64,000 bases of DNA, from contig NZ_JAGMUO010000065.1 of the NCBI RefSeq assembly GCF_019049325.1, positions 620,001 through 684,000 on the forward strand. Reading direction: 5' to 3'. Numbering within the stretch: position 1 is the first letter of the stretch; every line of letters starts with the position of its first letter. The notes beneath the pieces are model-generated. The model made no database searches, was not told where the DNA came from, and saw only the letters and a list, made by a program, of their open reading frames with translations. This document shows, piece by piece, positions 49,729 to 58,697 of the stretch. A program made the translations under genes and the position numbers. The DNA comes from Streptomyces sp. AC512_CC834 (lineage in GTDB: Bacteria > Actinomycetota > Actinomycetes > Streptomycetales > Streptomycetaceae).

Positions 49729-51669
49729 ATGTGTGGCATCGCAGGCACGTACCGATGGCCGGACGGGAAGGCCGTCACCGACCGGCTCACCGATGTCCTC
49801 GCCCACCGCGGTCCGGACGGCGCGGGCCGGTACGGCCACCGGGCCGGTGACGGCGAAGTGCACCTGGGGCACCGCCGGCTGGCCATCATCGACCTGTCCG
49901 AGACCGGCGCCCAGCCGATGGTCTCGGACGGCCTCGCCCTGACCTACAACGGCGAGCTGTACAACGCGCCCGAGCTGCGCGCGGAGCTGGCATCCGCCGG
50001 GGTGCGGTTTCGCGGCACCTCCGACACCGAGGTGCTCCTCGAGGCCTGGCGGCGCTGGGGCACGGACTGCCTGCCACGGCTGCGCGGCATGTTCGCGTTC
50101 GCGGTCTTCGACGAGCGAACCGGTGAGCTGGTGCTCGCCCGCGACCAGCTCGGCATCAAGCCGCTGTTCCTGCTCCGGCGCGACGCGGGCCTGGTGTTCG
50201 CCTCCGAGCTCAAGGCGCTCGCCGCGGTGACCGGCGGGTCGCTGGAGGTGGACCACGCGGCGCTGGTGGCCTCGCTGCTGTACTACTGGGTGCCGGACTC
50301 ACGGTGCGCGTTCCGCGAGGCGGAGAAGCTGCCGCCGGGGAGCTGGCTCAGGTGCCGTCCCGACGGCCGGGTGGAGCGCGGCCGGTACTGGAACCTGAAG
50401 GACGTCGCCGCCGAGGGCCAGGACCGGGCCCGGGCCGGGGAGCTGCCCGATGTCGCCGCCGTCGTCGAGGAGTCGACCCGGCGCCACCTGCTCTCCGACG
50501 TGCCCGTGGCGACCTTCCTCTCCGGCGGGCTCGACTCCAGCTACCTGACGGCGCTGGCCGCCCGCGACCGGCCCGGGATCTCCGCCTACACGATCGGGTT
50601 CCGGGCCGAGGACGCCAGGTTCGAGGCGATGCCGGACGACCTGCGCTACGCCCGGCAGGTGGCCGAGCGGTTCGGCGTCGACCTGCACGAGATCGAGATC
50701 GCTCCGGACGTGCTCGACCTGCTGCCGCGGATGACACACCACCTGGACGAGCCGATCGGTGACCCCGCCGCGATCAACACCTTCCTGATCTGCGAGGCCG
50801 CCCGGGAGGCCGGGGTCAAGGTGCTGCTCTCCGGGATGGGCGCCGACGAGCTGTTCGCCGGTTACCGCAAGCACCTGGCCAACCTGCTGGCGCTGCGCTA
50901 CCAGCGCGTCCCGCGGCCCCTGCGGCGCGGTCTGTCCGCCGCCGTGGACCGGCTGCCGGTCGCCACGGCCCGCCGCGGGTACCGGTCCGTGCGCTTCGCG
51001 AAGCGGTTCCTCTCCTTCGCCGATCTGCCGGAGGAGACCGCGTTCCGGCGCAGTTACACCATGTACGACCAGGGCGAGCTGCTCGGCCTGATCGATCCGG
51101 ACCTCGCGGGGACGGTCGACGACGTGCTGACCGAGCACGCCGACGTCTACGAGGACAACACTCTCGACGACTTCGTGAACCGCATGTGCCTGGGCGACGC
51201 CCGGATGTTCCTGCCGGGCCTCAACCTCGCCTACACGGACCGCTCCAGCATGGCCGCGTCGACCGAGGTGCGGGTGCCGTACGTGGACGTCGACGTGGTC
51301 GCGGCGGCGTTCGCCGTGCCAGGGGACCGCAAGATCGTCGGACGGCAGGGCAAGGCCGTCCTCAAGGAGGCGGCCACCTCGATCCTGCCCCGGGAGATCG
51401 TGTACCGGCCCAAGGGCCTGTTCAGCGCCCCGCTGCGGGCCTGGATGAGCCGGGATCTGGCACCGCTGGTGCGCGAGGTGGTGAACGACGGCGTGCTCGT
51501 CGGGTCCGGGATCCTGCGCCGGGACGCGCTGGCGCGCATGGTCGCCGCGGACGCCGCCGGGCAGCGGGACTTCTCCAAGCATCTGTGGCACGTGCTGACC
51601 CTCGAGTACTGGTATCGCGGCGCGACCTCCGGATCCGGCTCCGGATCCGGCCGGAGCCGAGCGGCTTGA
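49729..51669 (+). CDS. asnB: Asparagine-synthase-like glutamine-dependent amidotransferase
   Basis: This 646-residue AsnB-type enzyme starts MCGIAGTYRW, so Cys2 (after the initiating Met) is the N-terminal nucleophile of the glutaminase domain (1-~200). RGPDGAGRY and LTYNGELYN are typical. The synthetase domain has the ATP-pyrophosphatase loop FLSGGLDSSYL near residue 265, with SGMGADELFAGY. In this operon it is more likely to amidate a sugar carboxylate than to make asparagine. The C-terminal Gly/Ser repeat comes from a short DNA repeat. Confidence 0.92.
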   Translation: MCGIAGTYRWPDGKAVTDRLTDVLAHRGPDGAGRYGHRAGDGEVHLGHRRLAIIDLSETGAQPMVSDGLALTYNGELYNAPELRAELASAGVRFRGTSDTEVLLEAWRRWGTDCLPRLRGMFAFAVFDERTGELVLARDQLGIKPLFLLRRDAGLVFASELKALAAVTGGSLEVDHAALVASLLYYWVPDSRCAFREAEKLPPGSWLRCRPDGRVERGRYWNLKDVAAEGQDRARAGELPDVAAVVEESTRRHLLSDVPVATFLSGGLDSSYLTALAARDRPGISAYTIGFRAEDARFEAMPDDLRYARQVAERFGVDLHEIEIAPDVLDLLPRMTHHLDEPIGDPAAINTFLICEAAREAGVKVLLSGMGADELFAGYRKHLANLLALRYQRVPRPLRRGLSAAVDRLPVATARRGYRSVRFAKRFLSFADLPEETAFRRSYTMYDQGELLGLIDPDLAGTVDDVLTEHADVYEDNTLDDFVNRMCLGDARMFLPGLNLAYTDRSSMAASTEVRVPYVDVDVVAAAFAVPGDRKIVGRQGKAVLKEAATSILPREIVYRPKGLFSAPLRAWMSRDLAPLVREVVNDGVLVGSGILRRDALARMVAADAAGQRDFSKHLWHVLTLEYWYRGATSGSGSGSGRSRAA

Positions 51670-51716
51670 CGGCTTGACAGTTCGGCGGCTTGACGGCGTA
51701 GAGAACGGCGTAGAGA
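51662..51716. repeat. Short tandem repeats between asnB and the next gene
   Basis: CGGCTTGAC occurs at 51662, 51670 and 51686, and ACGGCGTAGAGA is duplicated exactly at 51693 and 51705. They fill the gap between the asnB stop and the next ribosome-binding site. Confidence 0.8.
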
Positions 51717-51730
51717 CAAGAGGACTTCGG

Positions 51731-53938
51731 GTGAAACAGGTTGTGCAGAACTACAAGAGCGGCGAGCTGGCGCTGCTCGACGTGCCGGTGCCGGGCTGCA
51801 AGCCGGGCGGTGTGCTGGTGCGGACCGCCTACTCGCTGATCTCCACCGGGACCGAGCTGATGAAGGTCTCCGAGGCCGGCATGTCGATGCTGGGCAAGGC
51901 CCGTTCCCGGCCGGACCAGGTGGCCAAGGTCGTGCAGAGCGTGGCCACCAACGGGGTGCCCGCCACGTACCGCAAGGTGATGGGCAAGCTGGACTCCTAC
52001 ACGCCGCTGGGCTACTCGCTGTGCGGGGTGGTCGAGGAGGTCGGCGCCGGGATCGACGACGTGAAGGTCGGCGACATCGTGGCCTGCGCCGGCAACGAGC
52101 ACGCGCTGCACGCCGAGCTGAACTGGGTGCCGAAGAACCTCTACGCCCCAGTGCCGGACGGCCTCGAGCCGCGGCACGCGGCCTTCGGCACCGTCGGGTC
52201 GATCGCGTTGCAGGGCGTCCGCCAGGGCGAGTCGCGGCTCGGCGAAGTGGCGCTGGTCGTCGGCCTCGGGCTGATCGGGCAGCTCGTGGTGCAGTTGCTG
52301 GCCGCCTCGGGAGTCCGCGTGGTCGGCGCCGATCCCGACCCGGAGCGCTGCGGGCTGGCCGAGCGCCTGGGCGCCGCGGCCTGCGGCGATCCCGCGTCCC
52401 CGGCCGTGGCGAGCGCCGTCGCCGAACTCACCGGCGGTCACGGCGTGGACCAGGTGTACCTGGCAGCCGGCGGCGGCAGCAATCAGCCCGTCGAGCTGGC
52501 CGCCCAGTTGTGCCGGGACCGCGGCCGGGTCGTCGACATCGGCAAGTGCCGCCTGGACCTGCCGTGGAACGCGTACTACGAGAAGGAGCTCGACGTCCGG
52601 TTCTCCCGCAGTTACGGCCCCGGGCGCTACGACCCGGAGTACGAGCTGGAGGGGCGGGACTACCCGATCGGCTACGTGCGCTGGACGGAGCGCCGCAACC
52701 TGGCCTGCTTCCTCGATCTCGCCGCCCGGGGCCGTGTCGACGTGGGGCCGCTGGTCTCCCACACCGCCGACTTCGACGACGCCGTCGAGACGTACCGGAG
52801 CCTGAAGGACGGCGGCCTCAAGGCCGTGGCGGTGCTCTTCCGGTACCCCGGACAGCAGGCCGGTCCTGCGGCACCGGCACAGGCGCCGGTGGTGACCGTG
52901 CCCGCGGTCAACGTGCCCGCGGTCAACGTGAAGCGGAGGCGGACCGCCCGCACCGCGAGGACGCCGGTGCGCCTCGCGTTCGTCGGCGCCGGGAACTACG
53001 CGAGCTCGATGCTGCTGCCGCACCTGGCGCGGCGCGACGGCGTCGAGTTGTCCACGGTCGTCACCACGACGGCACTGTCCGCCGCCAACGCGCAGCGCAA
53101 GTTCGGCTTCGCCCGGGCCACCACCGATCTCGACGCCGTGCTCGGCGACACGTCGGTCGACGCGGTGTTCGTCGTCACCCGCCACAGCTCGCACGCCGAA
53201 CTGACCCGGCGGGCGCTGCTGGCCGACAAGGCGGTGTTCGTGGAGAAGCCGCTGGCGCTCACCGGGGACGAACTGGCGGGCGTGCTCGCGGCGGTGGAGG
53301 AGTCCGGCAACGACCGGCTTCAGGTGGGCTTCAACCGCCGGTTCGCGCCGCTGCTGCGGGAGGCCGGAGAGCAGTTCGGCGCCCGCAATGGGCCGGCGCA
53401 CGTCCGGTACCTGGTCAACGCGGGCCGGCTGGACCACGGTAGCTGGTATCTCCAACAGGGCACCGAGGGCTCACGGTTCGCCGGTGAGGGCGGGCACTTC
53501 ATCGACACGGCGAGCAGGCTGCTGGGGGCCGACCCGGTCTCGATGTACGCGACCGCCACGCCCGGCAACGAGGACCTCCAGGTCGTCCTGCGCTACCCGG
53601 ACGGGTCCACCGCCACCATCGCCTACGTCACCACGGGACCCGCCGGGTTCCCCAAGGAGACCCTGGACCTGGTCGCGGACGGCCGCGCGCTGCGGCTCGA
53701 CGACTTCCTCCGCGCCGCCGTCTACGACGGCCGCCGCAAGCGGTGGGTCGGTCCGCGGCTGCCCAAGGCCCGGGACAAGGGGCAGGCCGCCGAACTGGCC
53801 GCGTTCGTCAGGGCCGTACGGACCGGCGGGCCGATGCCGGTGCCGCTCGAGTCGCTGGTCGCCACCACCGCGGCCACCCTCGCCGTACCGGCCTCGCTGG
53901 CAGCCGGTGCGCCGGTGACACTGGCGGGGGCGCGATGA
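51731..53938 (+). CDS. Bi-domain oxidoreductase (alcohol dehydrogenase-like plus Gfo/Idh/MocA)
   Basis: This 735-residue fusion joins an N-terminal zinc-type MDR domain (about 1-375; VKQVVQNYKSGELALLDVPVPGCKPGGVLVRT, YTPLGYSLCGVVEEVG, GLGLIGQLVVQLL) to a C-terminal Gfo/Idh/MocA oxidoreductase (about 420-735; LAFVGAGNYASSMLLPHL, FVEKPLALTGDELAG, GGHFIDTASRLLG). Between them lies an Ala/Pro/Val linker with a VPAVNVPAVN repeat. Such two-domain enzymes occur in polysaccharide clusters with heparinase-like and AsnB genes. They probably oxidise/reduce a nucleotide-sugar during epimerisation. The GTG start follows AAGAGG. Confidence 0.9.
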   Translation: MKQVVQNYKSGELALLDVPVPGCKPGGVLVRTAYSLISTGTELMKVSEAGMSMLGKARSRPDQVAKVVQSVATNGVPATYRKVMGKLDSYTPLGYSLCGVVEEVGAGIDDVKVGDIVACAGNEHALHAELNWVPKNLYAPVPDGLEPRHAAFGTVGSIALQGVRQGESRLGEVALVVGLGLIGQLVVQLLAASGVRVVGADPDPERCGLAERLGAAACGDPASPAVASAVAELTGGHGVDQVYLAAGGGSNQPVELAAQLCRDRGRVVDIGKCRLDLPWNAYYEKELDVRFSRSYGPGRYDPEYELEGRDYPIGYVRWTERRNLACFLDLAARGRVDVGPLVSHTADFDDAVETYRSLKDGGLKAVAVLFRYPGQQAGPAAPAQAPVVTVPAVNVPAVNVKRRRTARTARTPVRLAFVGAGNYASSMLLPHLARRDGVELSTVVTTTALSAANAQRKFGFARATTDLDAVLGDTSVDAVFVVTRHSSHAELTRRALLADKAVFVEKPLALTGDELAGVLAAVEESGNDRLQVGFNRRFAPLLREAGEQFGARNGPAHVRYLVNAGRLDHGSWYLQQGTEGSRFAGEGGHFIDTASRLLGADPVSMYATATPGNEDLQVVLRYPDGSTATIAYVTTGPAGFPKETLDLVADGRALRLDDFLRAAVYDGRRKRWVGPRLPKARDKGQAAELAAFVRAVRTGGPMPVPLESLVATTAATLAVPASLAAGAPVTLAGAR

Positions 53939-55902
53939 CCATGAGCGCGGGCTGGTACCTGCGACGGCTGTCCCGGATGGGTCCGCGGGAGGTCGGCGGC
54001 CGGGCGGGCGACGCGGTGCGCAGGCGGCGCTGGCGCTCGGCGCGCCCGGAGAGCCCGTCCGTGAGCGGCGCGCGGTTCACCGCGGTACTGCCCGCCCAGG
54101 CCGTCGCCGCGGTGCCGCCGGACGCCGCGAAGCGTCTGGTCGCCGAGGCGGACCGGCTGATGGCCGGACACGTCGAGTACTTCGGCGTGCTCCGCGACGA
54201 CCTGACCGACCCGGACTGGTGGTACGACCCGAAGACCGGGCGCCGTGCCCCGTGGGGCTACGCCTTCGACGTGCCGTACCGGAACGAGGACGCGGTCGGG
54301 GACGTCAAGCAGATCTGGGAGCTGTCCCGGCATCAGTACCTCACCGTGCTCGCCGCCGCCTACGCGGTCACCGGGAACGAGCGGTACGCCGAGCGGGTGG
54401 CCGAGCACCTGCGGTCGTGGTGGACGTCGAACGCGCCGCTGCGCGGGGTGCACTGGACCAGCGGCATCGAGCTGGGGATCCGGCTGCTGTCCTGGGTGTG
54501 GATCCGGCGGCTGCTCGACGGCTGGCCGGGCGCGGCCGCGCTGTTCGAGGGCAACCCGGCGGCGCTGAACCAGATCTGGCACCACCAGCACTGGCTGGCC
54601 GCTCTTCCCAGCCGCGGGTCCTCGGCGAACAACCACGTCATCGCCGAGGCCGCCGGACAGTTCGCGGCGGCCTGCGCCTTCGGGTGGTTCCCCTCCTCGG
54701 AGCGCTGGCGGGCCGACGCGCTGCGGTCGCTGGAACGGCATCTGCGCAGCAACACCTTCGGCTCCGGGCTCAACCGCGAGCTGGCCACCGAGTACCACGG
54801 CCTCGTGCTGGAACTCGGCCTGGCCGCGGTGGCGGAGGCGGATGCCGCCGGTGTGCCGGTCCCCGCGTCGGTCCGGCTGGTGCTGCTGCGGATGACCGAC
54901 GCGCTCGCGGCCGTCGTGGACGACCGGCTGCGGCCGCCGCGCCAGGGCGACGCGGACGACGGGCACGGCCTGGTCGTGGACGGCGCGGGCACCGACCGCT
55001 GGGCCTCACTGCTGGCCACCGGGGACGCCGTGTTCGGCTCGCTCCCCTGGTGGCCTACGGTGACCGGCACCGACGTGCGCACCGGGCTGCTGGCCGCGCT
55101 CATCCGGCCGTACGCGGACCGCGGGAGCGCCCCGGCCGTCCGGCGCCCGGCGAACCGGCCGGCCCACTTCGCCGACGCGGGGCTCACCATCCTGCGCGGT
55201 CCGGCGGGGATCTGGTGCCGCTGCGACGGTGGTCCGCACGGCTTCCTGTCCATCGCCGCGCACGCCCACGCGGACGCGCTGTCCGTGGAGGTCAGGCACG
55301 ACGGCGTCGACGTGCTCGCCGATCCGGGCACGTTCTGCTACCACGGGCAGCCGGTGTGGCGGCGGTACTTCCGCTCGACCCTCGCTCACAACACCCTCCA
55401 GTTGGACGGCGACGACCAGTCCGTCTCCGGCGGCCCGTTCCTGTGGACCCGGCACGCCCGCAGCCGCGTCCTGGCGGCGGACGCGTCCGGCACCTCGGAC
55501 CGGGGGGTGTCCCGCTGGTGCGCCGAGCACGACGGCTACGGACGCTCCGTGCACCGCCGCCGGGTGGAACTGACGGCCGCGAGCCGGGAGTTGCGGGTGG
55601 TCGACGAGGTGCGCGGCCCGCGCCGGTCCGTGCGCCTCGCGTTCCATCTCGGCCCGGCGATCACCGCGGACCTGGTGGGGAGCCGGGCGGTGCTCACCTG
55701 GGCCCGGGACGGCGCGGACCGCTCCGCGGTGCTCGACCTGCCCGGGCAGTTGTCCTGGCGGGCGCACCGCGGCGAGAGCGACCCGCCGCTGGGCTGGTAC
55801 TCCCCCGGCTTCGGGCGCAAGGAACCCGCCACCACGCTGGTCGGCACCGGCTTCGCCGACGGCGCGGCCGGGTTCACGACCGTACTCAGGTTCCACGGCT
55901 AG
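53935..55902 (+). CDS. Heparinase II/III-family (alginate-lyase-like) protein
   Basis: This 655-residue protein has an alpha/alpha-toroid N-terminal region (HQYLTVLAAAYAVTGNERYAERVAEHLRSWW, then HWTSGIELGIRLLSW and GSSANNHVIAEAAGQFAAA) and a C-terminal heparinase beta domain with the hallmark AHAHADALSVEV. STLAHNTLQLDGDDQS follows. Such proteins are uronate-polysaccharide lyases or enzymes shaping the polymer. There is no clear signal peptide (N-terminal MTMSAGWYLRRLSRM), so it may be cytoplasmic or use another route. It overlaps the upstream gene by ATGA. Confidence 0.9.
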   Translation: MTMSAGWYLRRLSRMGPREVGGRAGDAVRRRRWRSARPESPSVSGARFTAVLPAQAVAAVPPDAAKRLVAEADRLMAGHVEYFGVLRDDLTDPDWWYDPKTGRRAPWGYAFDVPYRNEDAVGDVKQIWELSRHQYLTVLAAAYAVTGNERYAERVAEHLRSWWTSNAPLRGVHWTSGIELGIRLLSWVWIRRLLDGWPGAAALFEGNPAALNQIWHHQHWLAALPSRGSSANNHVIAEAAGQFAAACAFGWFPSSERWRADALRSLERHLRSNTFGSGLNRELATEYHGLVLELGLAAVAEADAAGVPVPASVRLVLLRMTDALAAVVDDRLRPPRQGDADDGHGLVVDGAGTDRWASLLATGDAVFGSLPWWPTVTGTDVRTGLLAALIRPYADRGSAPAVRRPANRPAHFADAGLTILRGPAGIWCRCDGGPHGFLSIAAHAHADALSVEVRHDGVDVLADPGTFCYHGQPVWRRYFRSTLAHNTLQLDGDDQSVSGGPFLWTRHARSRVLAADASGTSDRGVSRWCAEHDGYGRSVHRRRVELTAASRELRVVDEVRGPRRSVRLAFHLGPAITADLVGSRAVLTWARDGADRSAVLDLPGQLSWRAHRGESDPPLGWYSPGFGRKEPATTLVGTGFADGAAGFTTVLRFHG

Positions 55903-55910
55903 GGGGGCGA

Positions 55911-57461
55911 GTGGGGATCAAGGGGCGGCACTGGGCATGGCCGGTGGCACCGCTGGCACTGGCCCTGCTGGCGACGGCCGGCTGCGACGGCACGCCGGAC
56001 GCGCGGCCGGAGCCGACCGCCGAGCCGTCCACTTCCGGGGCGCCCTCCGCTTCCGGGGCGCGGTCCGTGGCCCGGGTGTGCGCCAAGCCCCCGGCCGGGC
56101 CGGCGAAGGCACCGGCGGGCGCGGTGACGGTCGACCCCGGCGTGACCGGTGACCTGGCCGCGAAGACCAAGAGCAGCCCCGCGAACACCACGTTCTGGCT
56201 CCGGCCGGGCAAGCACAGGCTCGCGCCGGACCGCTACGCCCAGGTCGTGCCCAAGGAGGGGAACACCTACCTCGGCGCGCCGGGCGCGGTGCTCGACGGG
56301 CGCAAGACCAACCAGTACGCGTTCGGCGGCAACGCCCCCGACGTCACCATCGGCCACCTGACCGTGCAGGGTTTCGTCGCGCCGCACGACGAGGGCGTGG
56401 TCAACCACGACTCGGCCGACGGGTGGGTGATCGAGCACTCGAGGATCCAGAACAACTCCGGCGCCGGACTGATGGCCGGTGCCCGCCAGCAGGTCCGCGC
56501 CAACTGCCTGCGCGACAACGGCCAGTACGGCATGAACGCGTACAAGGGCGACGGCCAACTGAAGGACCTGGTGGTCGAGGGCAACGAGATCGTGGGCAAC
56601 AACACCGGCGACTGGGAGCGGCGGCGCCCGGGGTGCGGCTGCACCGGAGGCATCAAGTTCTGGGCCGTCGACGGCGCCGACATTCGTGGCAACTGGGTGC
56701 ACGACAACCGCGGGACCGGGCTGTGGGCGGACACCAACAACAACGACTTCCTCATCGAGAACAACGTGCTGGAGTCCAACGACGGTGCCGCGCTGATCTA
56801 CGAGACCAGCTACAACGCGGTCGTCCGGAACAACACGATCCGGCACAACAACTGGGTCGAGGGCCGCGAGAACACCGACGGCGGCGACGACTTCCCGTAC
56901 GCCACCCTCTACTTCTCCGAGTCCGGCGGCGAACCGCGCGTCGAAGCCCGCACGGACAAGATCGAGATCTACCGGAACGTCCTGGAGGACAACTGGTCCG
57001 GGATCACCCTGTGGGAGAACGCCGACCGGTTCTGCAACAGCCCGGCCAACACCTCGTCCGGTGACTGCACGTTGCTGGTGGAGGACACCGACCGCTGCGC
57101 GCGCCCGGCGATCGCCAAGGCACCGCTGTACGACGACTGCCGGTGGAAGACCCAGCGGGTGGACATCCACGACAACCGCTTCGTCCTGGACAAGTCCGTC
57201 GTCGAGTGCGCGGCGAACTGCGACCGCATGGCGCTGCTGGCCAACTACGGCACCTATCCGGACTGGTCCCCGTACCAGGGCGAGCGGGTGGCCAAGGCCA
57301 TCACCCTCCAGCAGCACAACCGCTGGCACGACAACGTCTACGTCGGACCGTGGAAGTTCGTCGCCCACGACCCGAGCCGGGTCCTCGACTTCGAGGCATG
57401 GCAGGGCGCGCCCTACCGGCAGGACGAGGGCAGCACCTTCCGTGGACGGGACGGTGGTTGA
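55911..57461 (+). CDS. Right-handed beta-helix lipoprotein, polysaccharide-modifying
   Basis: This 516-residue exported lipoprotein has a GTG start, basic region, hydrophobic stretch and lipobox LATAGC with Cys25. A Pro/Ser/Thr linker follows, then PbH1 beta-helix repeats (VTIGHLTVQGFVAPHDEGVVNHDSADGWVIEHSRIQNNSGAGLMAG, LVVEGNEIVGNNTGDW, FLIENNVLESNDGAALIYETSYNAVVRNNTIRHNN). This fold is shared by mannuronan C5-epimerases and polysaccharide lyases. Several Cys residues near the end may form disulfides. GGGGGG precedes the GTG. Exact activity is unknown. Confidence 0.88.
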   Translation: MGIKGRHWAWPVAPLALALLATAGCDGTPDARPEPTAEPSTSGAPSASGARSVARVCAKPPAGPAKAPAGAVTVDPGVTGDLAAKTKSSPANTTFWLRPGKHRLAPDRYAQVVPKEGNTYLGAPGAVLDGRKTNQYAFGGNAPDVTIGHLTVQGFVAPHDEGVVNHDSADGWVIEHSRIQNNSGAGLMAGARQQVRANCLRDNGQYGMNAYKGDGQLKDLVVEGNEIVGNNTGDWERRRPGCGCTGGIKFWAVDGADIRGNWVHDNRGTGLWADTNNNDFLIENNVLESNDGAALIYETSYNAVVRNNTIRHNNWVEGRENTDGGDDFPYATLYFSESGGEPRVEARTDKIEIYRNVLEDNWSGITLWENADRFCNSPANTSSGDCTLLVEDTDRCARPAIAKAPLYDDCRWKTQRVDIHDNRFVLDKSVVECAANCDRMALLANYGTYPDWSPYQGERVAKAITLQQHNRWHDNVYVGPWKFVAHDPSRVLDFEAWQGAPYRQDEGSTFRGRDGG

Positions 57462-57462
57462 G

Positions 57463-58695
57463 ATGGCGGTGGAGCGCACGCCGAAGCTGGTCGGGACGGT
57501 CTGGGGGCTGCTGGTCCTCAACACGCTCGGCTCCACGGGGGCGGAGACCATCGTCCCGCTGCCCCGCTCGCTCATCCAGATGGTCACCATGGGCGCGCTG
57601 GCCGTCGCGTTCACGCTGGCGCTCGCGATCAACCTGCGCCTGCAGGTGCGCGCCAGTGCCTACTTGCTGCTGCTCACCCTGCTGCTGGTACCGAGCCTGA
57701 TCTCCAGCGCGGACCTGGACTCCGGGGTCGGCGCGCTGTTCCGCTGCGCCCGGCTGGCTCTCTTCGTCGGCACACTGTGGCTGCTCAGCCGCTGGTGGGA
57801 CGGCAGTGAGACGTTCGTACGGCACCACATCCGGATGTACTTCTTCGTCCTGTGCTCGGTGGCCGCCGGCGCGCTCGTGTCACCGGGCGCGGCCATGCCC
57901 GACCGCTACGGTGGACGGCTGGTCGGCGCGCTGTGGCCGCTCACCCCGCCGCAGATCGGGCAGTACGCCGCGATCATCGTCGGACTCACCGTGCTGCTCG
58001 TTCTGGGCCGCAGAACCGACCGGCGCAGCGCCGCGATGGTCGTCGTGCCCTCGCTCGTCCTGCTCGTGCTGACCCACACCCGTACGGCCACGCTCGGTCT
58101 GCTCGTCGGTCTGACGCTCGCGATCGGCTCACTCACCCTGACCAGCGCCGCCGCCCGCCGGTTCTTCTCCTGGGCGGTGCTGTGCGCCGCGGTGGCCTCG
58201 GTGGCGTTCGCCTCCGCGCTGCACGCGTGGTTCCTGCGCGGCCAGAGCGAGGAGAACTTCAGCAATCTCACCGGCCGGGCCAAGGTCTGGGACGCTCTGC
58301 TGGCGGCGCCCCGGACGATCGGCGAGAAGGTGTTCGGCATGGGCCTGGGCGACAAGTCGTTCGACGGGCTGCCGATCGACAACAGTTGGCTGGCGGTCTA
58401 CCACGAGCAGGGTCTGACCGGCGTCGCACTGGTGGCGGCGTTCTTCGTCGTGCTGGGCGGCGTCGCGCTGCTGCGGCCGCCGTCTCTCGCCAGGGCCTGC
58501 GCGATCTTCCTGATCAGCTACTGCGCCCTCGCGTCGTACACCGAGGCGGGCCTCGGCGACGCCTCGCCGTACCTGCTGCACCTCGCCGTGGCCGCCTCCC
58601 TGCTGGCGGCGCCCGCCGCGCCCGCGCTCCCGGCGAAGCCCGAACCGCCTCGACGGCGCGTCCCACGCTGGGCCCGGACCTCGGAGGTGACCTGA
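57463..58695 (+). CDS. Wzy/O-antigen-ligase-like polymerase
   Basis: This 410-residue polytopic membrane protein has about ten hydrophobic helices and the Wzy_C/O-antigen-polymerase segment FLRGQSEENFSNLTGRAKVWDALLAAPRTIGEKVFGMGLGD with DNSWLAVYHEQGLTG in the large outer loop. It probably polymerises or ligates the lipid-linked repeat unit. The ATG at 57463 lies two bases after the lipoprotein stop; an in-frame GTG three codons upstream is possible. The C-terminal tail is Pro/Arg-rich. Confidence 0.87.
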   Translation: MAVERTPKLVGTVWGLLVLNTLGSTGAETIVPLPRSLIQMVTMGALAVAFTLALAINLRLQVRASAYLLLLTLLLVPSLISSADLDSGVGALFRCARLALFVGTLWLLSRWWDGSETFVRHHIRMYFFVLCSVAAGALVSPGAAMPDRYGGRLVGALWPLTPPQIGQYAAIIVGLTVLLVLGRRTDRRSAAMVVVPSLVLLVLTHTRTATLGLLVGLTLAIGSLTLTSAAARRFFSWAVLCAAVASVAFASALHAWFLRGQSEENFSNLTGRAKVWDALLAAPRTIGEKVFGMGLGDKSFDGLPIDNSWLAVYHEQGLTGVALVAAFFVVLGGVALLRPPSLARACAIFLISYCALASYTEAGLGDASPYLLHLAVAASLLAAPAAPALPAKPEPPRRRVPRWARTSEVT

Positions 58696-58697
58696 GC

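Noticed and set aside
49729..51669. Lasso-peptide cyclase or beta-lactam synthetase instead of AsnB
   Set aside because: Intact Cys2 glutaminase domain and polysaccharide neighbours; no precursor or leader-peptidase gene nearby.
54219..57461. 1080-codon open frame that would fuse a Gly/Arg-rich part to the beta-helix protein
   Set aside because: The first part is a shifted-frame shadow of the heparinase-like gene; the GTG at 55911 with a ribosome site and lipoprotein signal is the real start.
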